Assembly (NCBI RefSeq): GCF_003205615.1
Contig: NZ_PYBV01000003.1
Location: 77,705 to 141,704 of the forward strand
Length of the DNA stretch: 64,000 nt
Source: Micromonospora arborensis
Lineage (GTDB): Bacteria; Actinomycetota; Actinomycetes; Mycobacteriales; Micromonosporaceae
Reading direction: 5' to 3'
A program made the translations under genes and the position numbers. Shown here one piece after another: positions 60,825 to 64,000 of this stretch (positions within the stretch are counted from its first letter, which is position 1; the number at the start of each line of letters is the position of its first letter). The notes beneath the pieces are model-generated. The model did no database searches. It saw only the letters and a program-made list of their open reading frames with translations, and was not told the DNA's origin.

Positions 60825-61787
60825 TCAGGGTTTTGCCGCGCGGTACCAGGCGGCGGCCCCGGGGTGCAGCGGCAGCGGCGCGGTCACGATCGCCGAGCGA
60901 GGGCTCATCCGCCCCGCCGCCGGATGCGCGAGGGCCAGCTCGGCTCGGCGCTCCATCAGCAGCCGGGTCACGTCCCGGACCAACTGCTCCGGCAGGTCGG
61001 CTCGGACGACCAGGTAGTTCGGATCGGCCACTGTGGTCACAGCGTCCACTCCGTACACCGAGTGGGGAATGTCCCGGGAGACGTAGACCTGGCCGTAGCG
61101 GGCGCGCAGCGGCTCGGTCCATTCGCTGAGGTCCACGATCCGGGTGGCGCTGCGCCAGGCCAACTCCGTGATGCCCCGCACGGGCAGGCCACCGGAGAAG
61201 AAGAACGCGTCGATTCCACCGGAGCGCAGCGCGGACACCGAGGCGTCCAGCCCGAGTCGTAGGCGTTGCACCCGGTCGCCGCCGAGGTTGGCGACCTCCA
61301 GCAGCCGATTCGCGGTGACCTCGGTGCCCGATCCGGATGCGCCGACGGAGACCCGGCGGCCCCGTAGGTCGGCGATCGTCCGGATTGGACCGCCGCCCGT
61401 CGTGACCAGGTGCAACTGATCGTCGTACACCCGGGCGATGGCCTCGACCGACGGGTTTTCCGCCGTGGTGGTGGGCAGCACGTCGGCCTGGGTGAAGCCC
61501 AACTCTGCTCCACCGGACTCGATCAGTCGGACGTTCTCCGCGGAGGCGGCGGTGAGCACCACGCTGGCCCGGACGTCGGGCAGTTCCCGGTTGAGGATGG
61601 CCGCGAGGGACTGTCCGAACGCGTAGTAGACGGCGGTGGGGCTGCCGGTGGCGATCCGGATCGCCGTCGGCTCGGTCGGGGCGTCCCGGCAGCCGGCGGT
61701 GTTCAGGGTCGCGGTCAGCAGCACCGCCAACAGGGCGGCCGTCCCCGGGCGGCGGCGGCCCGGTCGGCTGGACAAGATACGACTCAC
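60825..61787 (-). CDS. TAXI-family (TRAP-type) substrate-binding lipoprotein, orphan
   Basis: A 320-residue extracytoplasmic binding protein. The signal peptide ends at the lipobox 'LNTAGC', so it should be a lipoprotein. The mature part reads 'IRIATGSPTAVYYAFGQSLAAIL', 'VVLTAASAENVRLIESGGAELGFTQADV' and 'RRVSVGASGSGTEVTANRLL', the TAXI-TRAP signature. No TRAP membrane genes (dctQ/dctM type) are nearby. It converges on the two-component operon with a 10-base gap. I infer that it may be a sensing partner of that kinase rather than a transporter part. GTG 61787 is the likely start; GTG 61796 is possible. Confidence 0.85.
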   Translation of the reverse strand: MSRILSSRPGRRRPGTAALLAVLLTATLNTAGCRDAPTEPTAIRIATGSPTAVYYAFGQSLAAILNRELPDVRASVVLTAASAENVRLIESGGAELGFTQADVLPTTTAENPSVEAIARVYDDQLHLVTTGGGPIRTIADLRGRRVSVGASGSGTEVTANRLLEVANLGGDRVQRLRLGLDASVSALRSGGIDAFFFSGGLPVRGITELAWRSATRIVDLSEWTEPLRARYGQVYVSRDIPHSVYGVDAVTTVADPNYLVVRADLPEQLVRDVTRLLMERRAELALAHPAAGRMSPRSAIVTAPLPLHPGAAAWYRAAKP

Positions 61788-61868
61788 GCGGTGCACTGTG
61801 CGCTGTCGGACCGGCGGGCGCAAGCTCCTGGGCGGTGGTGTGCCGGGTGGGTGCGGCCCGAGCACCGA

Positions 61869-62582
61869 TCAGCAGGCTGGGCGGCGTGCCGGTGGCACGA
61901 CCTCGCCCCACGCCGGTTCCGGCGCTGGCCCGCGCGCCGGCTCCAGTGCCGCGCTGCTCAGGATCCGCGCCCGGTCCGGGCCGGCGGCCACGCTGACCAG
62001 GAAGCATCCGGTGCTCGGGCGGAGCCGGGCCGGCACGTCGAGCACGGCAGCGCTGCGGATCAGCACCGCGGCCAGCTCCCGGTCGGTGAACCGCACGCCG
62101 AGGATGTGCCGGCGGATGTGCCGCCCGGCGGCCAGCAGCGCCGAACGCCAGGCAGCCGCCGCGAGGCGGGACACCGACCGTCGGCGCGCTGGGGAGGCGC
62201 CGGGAGGCGGCCCGCTGAGCAGCTCGCGCCGCCCCTGCCACCAGCCCGCGTCCAACATTCGGGTGTACGCGCCCTGGTGCTCCTGGGGCACCCAGAGGCG
62301 GTGCAGCTCGTAGCGGCGGCGCAGGCCGCGGACGGCCACCTCCTGCGTGACCGGGATGTCCAGCCGGGCGAGCAACTGCCGCATCCGCTGCGCGGCGTCC
62401 TCCCGGTTGAACTCCACCGGTGCGTGCGCCGCGAGTACGGCGCTCGGCCGGGCGGCGGTCGGTGGCGCTGTGCAGCGGCGCAGGCAGGCGGCCTCGAACG
62501 CGTCGCCCAGGGTCAGCCAGTCCAGCGGGGGTGGCGGCGTCGCGGTGCCGGGTCGATCGAGCAGGGCGGTTTGGCGCGTCAA
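61869..62582 (-). CDS. Hypothetical protein
   Basis: A 237-residue soluble, Arg/Ala-rich protein. A Leu/Arg-rich central part ('FNREDAAQRMRQLLARLDIPVTQEVAVRGLRRRYELHRLWVP') looks globular, and the C-terminal 25 residues are Pro/Ala-rich. TTG 62582 is chosen because gagggag lies six bases upstream. It lies 81 bases upstream of the TAXI gene and in the same direction, so the two may be cotranscribed. No family is recognised. Confidence 0.5.
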   Translation of the reverse strand: MTRQTALLDRPGTATPPPPLDWLTLGDAFEAACLRRCTAPPTAARPSAVLAAHAPVEFNREDAAQRMRQLLARLDIPVTQEVAVRGLRRRYELHRLWVPQEHQGAYTRMLDAGWWQGRRELLSGPPPGASPARRRSVSRLAAAAWRSALLAAGRHIRRHILGVRFTDRELAAVLIRSAAVLDVPARLRPSTGCFLVSVAAGPDRARILSSAALEPARGPAPEPAWGEVVPPARRPAC

Positions 62583-62688
62583 CGGGGGCTCCCTCGTCGG
62601 GGTCTGGGTTCCCCTACCGTGGCCCCTGGCTCGCCGTTACGGAACTGGTCCGGCCCAGCCTTGAGCAAATCTTGCGGCTGCCCCGCCG

Positions 62689-63486
62689 TCAGAGGTCGGT
62701 GACCACCAGGTCCACCTGCCGCGCCCGACCGGGCGCGGTGGCCTGCTCCTCGACGGTGTGCTTCAACTCCCGCAACGTGCCGACCAACTCCGCGGCGGTG
62801 CGCGGTCGGGCGCCGGCGACGAGCAGGTCGCGGACCAGCCGCCCCTTGGTCGCCTTGTTGAAGTGGCTGACCACCGAGCGGACCGGTACGCCGTCGACCT
62901 CCCGCTCGTGCAGCACCCGCACGGTGACGGTCCGCTCGGCCAGCTCCCCGCGCGGCGTCCAGGTGGCCGCGTACGCGCCGGAGCGCAGGTCCAGCACCAG
63001 GCCCCGGCCGGCAGCGGCGTCCAACACCGGTGCCAGCTCCCTGCGCCAGTACGCCGACAACGCCCCGACGCCCGGCAGGCGGGCGCCGATCGGGCAGCGG
63101 TACGGGGGGATCCGGTCGGCCAGTCGGACCGCTCCCCACAGCCCGGAGCTGATCAGGATCGACCGGCGGGCCGTCCGTTGCGCCGCAGCGGGCAACGAGG
63201 CGAACTCCAGCGCCTCGTAGAGCACACCGGTGTAGAGCCGCTCGGCCGGCGCGGTGGCGGCCTCCCGCAGGCGGGCGTTGCGCCGCAGCTCGCCCCGCTG
63301 GCCCTCGCTGAGGCCGAGCGCCGCCCGTGCCGCCGCCTCGTCCGGCCCGGCGCTGAGCGCGGTGAGGGCGTCCAACACCCGCTCCCGGGCCGGGTTCAGC
63401 TCGGGCAGCGAGAGCCGGTCCGGGGACCAGCGTCGCCCGGTGCCGGCGTCGGCCTTGCCCTCCGAGGGTGGCAGCAGGATGAGCAT
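62689..63486 (-). CDS. yaaA: YaaA-family peroxide-stress protein
   Basis: A 265-residue protein of the YaaA/UPF0246 (DUF328) family. It starts 'MLILLPPSEGKADAGTGRRW' and contains 'LYTGVLYEALEF', 'ILISSGLWGAVRLADRIPPYRC', 'VVSHFNKATKGRLVRDLL', all hallmarks. E. coli YaaA limits free iron during peroxide stress and binds DNA; a similar role here is by analogy. The ATG is the exact family start. Confidence 0.92.
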   Translation of the reverse strand: MLILLPPSEGKADAGTGRRWSPDRLSLPELNPARERVLDALTALSAGPDEAAARAALGLSEGQRGELRRNARLREAATAPAERLYTGVLYEALEFASLPAAAQRTARRSILISSGLWGAVRLADRIPPYRCPIGARLPGVGALSAYWRRELAPVLDAAAGRGLVLDLRSGAYAATWTPRGELAERTVTVRVLHEREVDGVPVRSVVSHFNKATKGRLVRDLLVAGARPRTAAELVGTLRELKHTVEEQATAPGRARQVDLVVTDL

Positions 63487-63537
63487 CGGGTCTCCTCGAC
63501 GGGCGGGACGGCGGCCCGGCCAGCGTACGACCCGCCG

Positions 63538-63999
63538 TTACCGCCAGGGCCGCACCGGGGTGTCGGGGTGGTACACGCGATAGCCGCCAACCTCGCGCAC
63601 CGGTGCGGCGTCGGCCCGGTCGGCGAGCAGCCTGCGCAGCCGCCGATCCATCGGGGAGCCGACCTCCACCACGTAGCCCGGTCGCTGGGCACTGCCGACC
63701 TGCCGCCAGTACGGGCGGTAGCGGTTCTGGCCGGGGGACAGGTCACCGTCGAGCACCCCGCAGATCACCGTCTCGTCCGTGTTGAAGATCAACCGATTGC
63801 AGGTCCAGTAGTCCCCGTACACCTCGTGGGGGCCGTTGGCGCGCAGCGCGGCGGCCAACTCGCGGGCCTGGCGTTCCTCGGTCCGCGACGCCGCGGTGCC
63901 GCTGGCCGCGAAGAACACGGTGATCACCAGGGTGGTCGCGGTCAGGGCGACCAGCACGGCGGTGGACAGCGCGCCGGTGAACCGCCCCAGCACGCTGCT
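63538..63999 (-). CDS. 3' part of a membrane-associated protein (partial)
   Basis: The frame is open to the end of the window, so the true start lies outside. The visible 154 residues include one strong membrane helix ('LSTAVLVALTATTLVITVFFAASG') followed by a soluble domain with a pair of Cys ('YWTCNRLIFNTDETVICGVLDGDL') that could form a disulfide outside the membrane, and 'NRYRPYWRQV'. It resembles the C-terminal end of polytopic GT-C-type or similar proteins. No firm family can be given. Confidence 0.55.
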   Translation of the reverse strand, partial: SSVLGRFTGALSTAVLVALTATTLVITVFFAASGTAASRTEERQARELAAALRANGPHEVYGDYWTCNRLIFNTDETVICGVLDGDLSPGQNRYRPYWRQVGSAQRPGYVVEVGSPMDRRLRRLLADRADAAPVREVGGYRVYHPDTPVRPWR

Positions 64000-64000
64000 G

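Overview
The window is very GC-rich actinobacterial DNA. Leaderless-type promoters, GTG/TTG/CTG starts, translationally coupled operons, a SAM-IV-type riboswitch, a c-di-AMP-type riboswitch and the gene mix all suggest a Micromonosporaceae genome, probably Micromonospora or a close relative. This is inferred from content; no marker gene fixes the genus. No tRNA, rRNA, CRISPR array, transposase or prophage was seen.

Region 1 (1-19.3 kb) is mostly housekeeping. It holds the 3' end of a large ATPase-type regulator with a serine/glycine microsatellite and a CPA1 Na+/H+ antiporter. A three-gene polar amino-acid ABC importer follows; its leader carries both a SAM-IV-type riboswitch and a short 'RRRHVD' leader peptide, so it probably imports a sulfur amino acid. 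Next come an APC-type permease, CorA, a 2H phosphoesterase, DinB-like proteins, an SCP2-like/glycogen-debranching pair, a DUF72 protein, small hypotheticals, a secreted SGNH hydrolase and an orphan ABC-2-type permease.

Region 2 (19.5-27.9 kb) holds the two subunits of a type II topoisomerase (parE-parC), a membrane protein, a NarL-type two-component pair and an AlkB-like dioxygenase.

Region 3 (28-57.8 kb) is a large cell-surface glycan locus. It appears to hold a complete pseudaminic acid (Pse) route: PseB, PseC, a PseH-like GNAT, PseG, PseI and a PseF-like cytidylyltransferase. In the middle, divergent from the PseH-like gene, is a compact acyl-carrier module: ACP, short adenylating ligase, ketoreductase and a small phosphopantetheinyl-transferase-like protein. 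This could supply an unusual acyl group for the Pse amine. The locus also has wall-teichoic-acid functions: a Bcs1-like fusion that should make CDP-ribitol, two TagF-like polymerases with membrane-spanning N termini, and a TagGH-like exporter. Glycosyltransferases, an acyltransferase-3, a methyltransferase, a TetR regulator and a C39-like peptidase under a c-di-AMP-type riboswitch complete it. I read the whole as a pathway for a Pse-containing, poly(alditol phosphate)-type wall polymer.

Region 4 (57.8-64 kb) has DUF952, an acidic hypothetical, an OmpR-type two-component system beside an orphan TAXI-type binding lipoprotein, a hypothetical, YaaA and the 3' end of a membrane protein.

Non-coding structure is rich: convergent-gene hairpin terminators, a perfect 20-bp palindrome, a nested palindromic element in the 5' end of a methyltransferase gene, an 80-bp tandem repeat carrying terminator-like stems, PHO-box-like heptads near glycan promoters, and three possible leaderless micro-ORFs.
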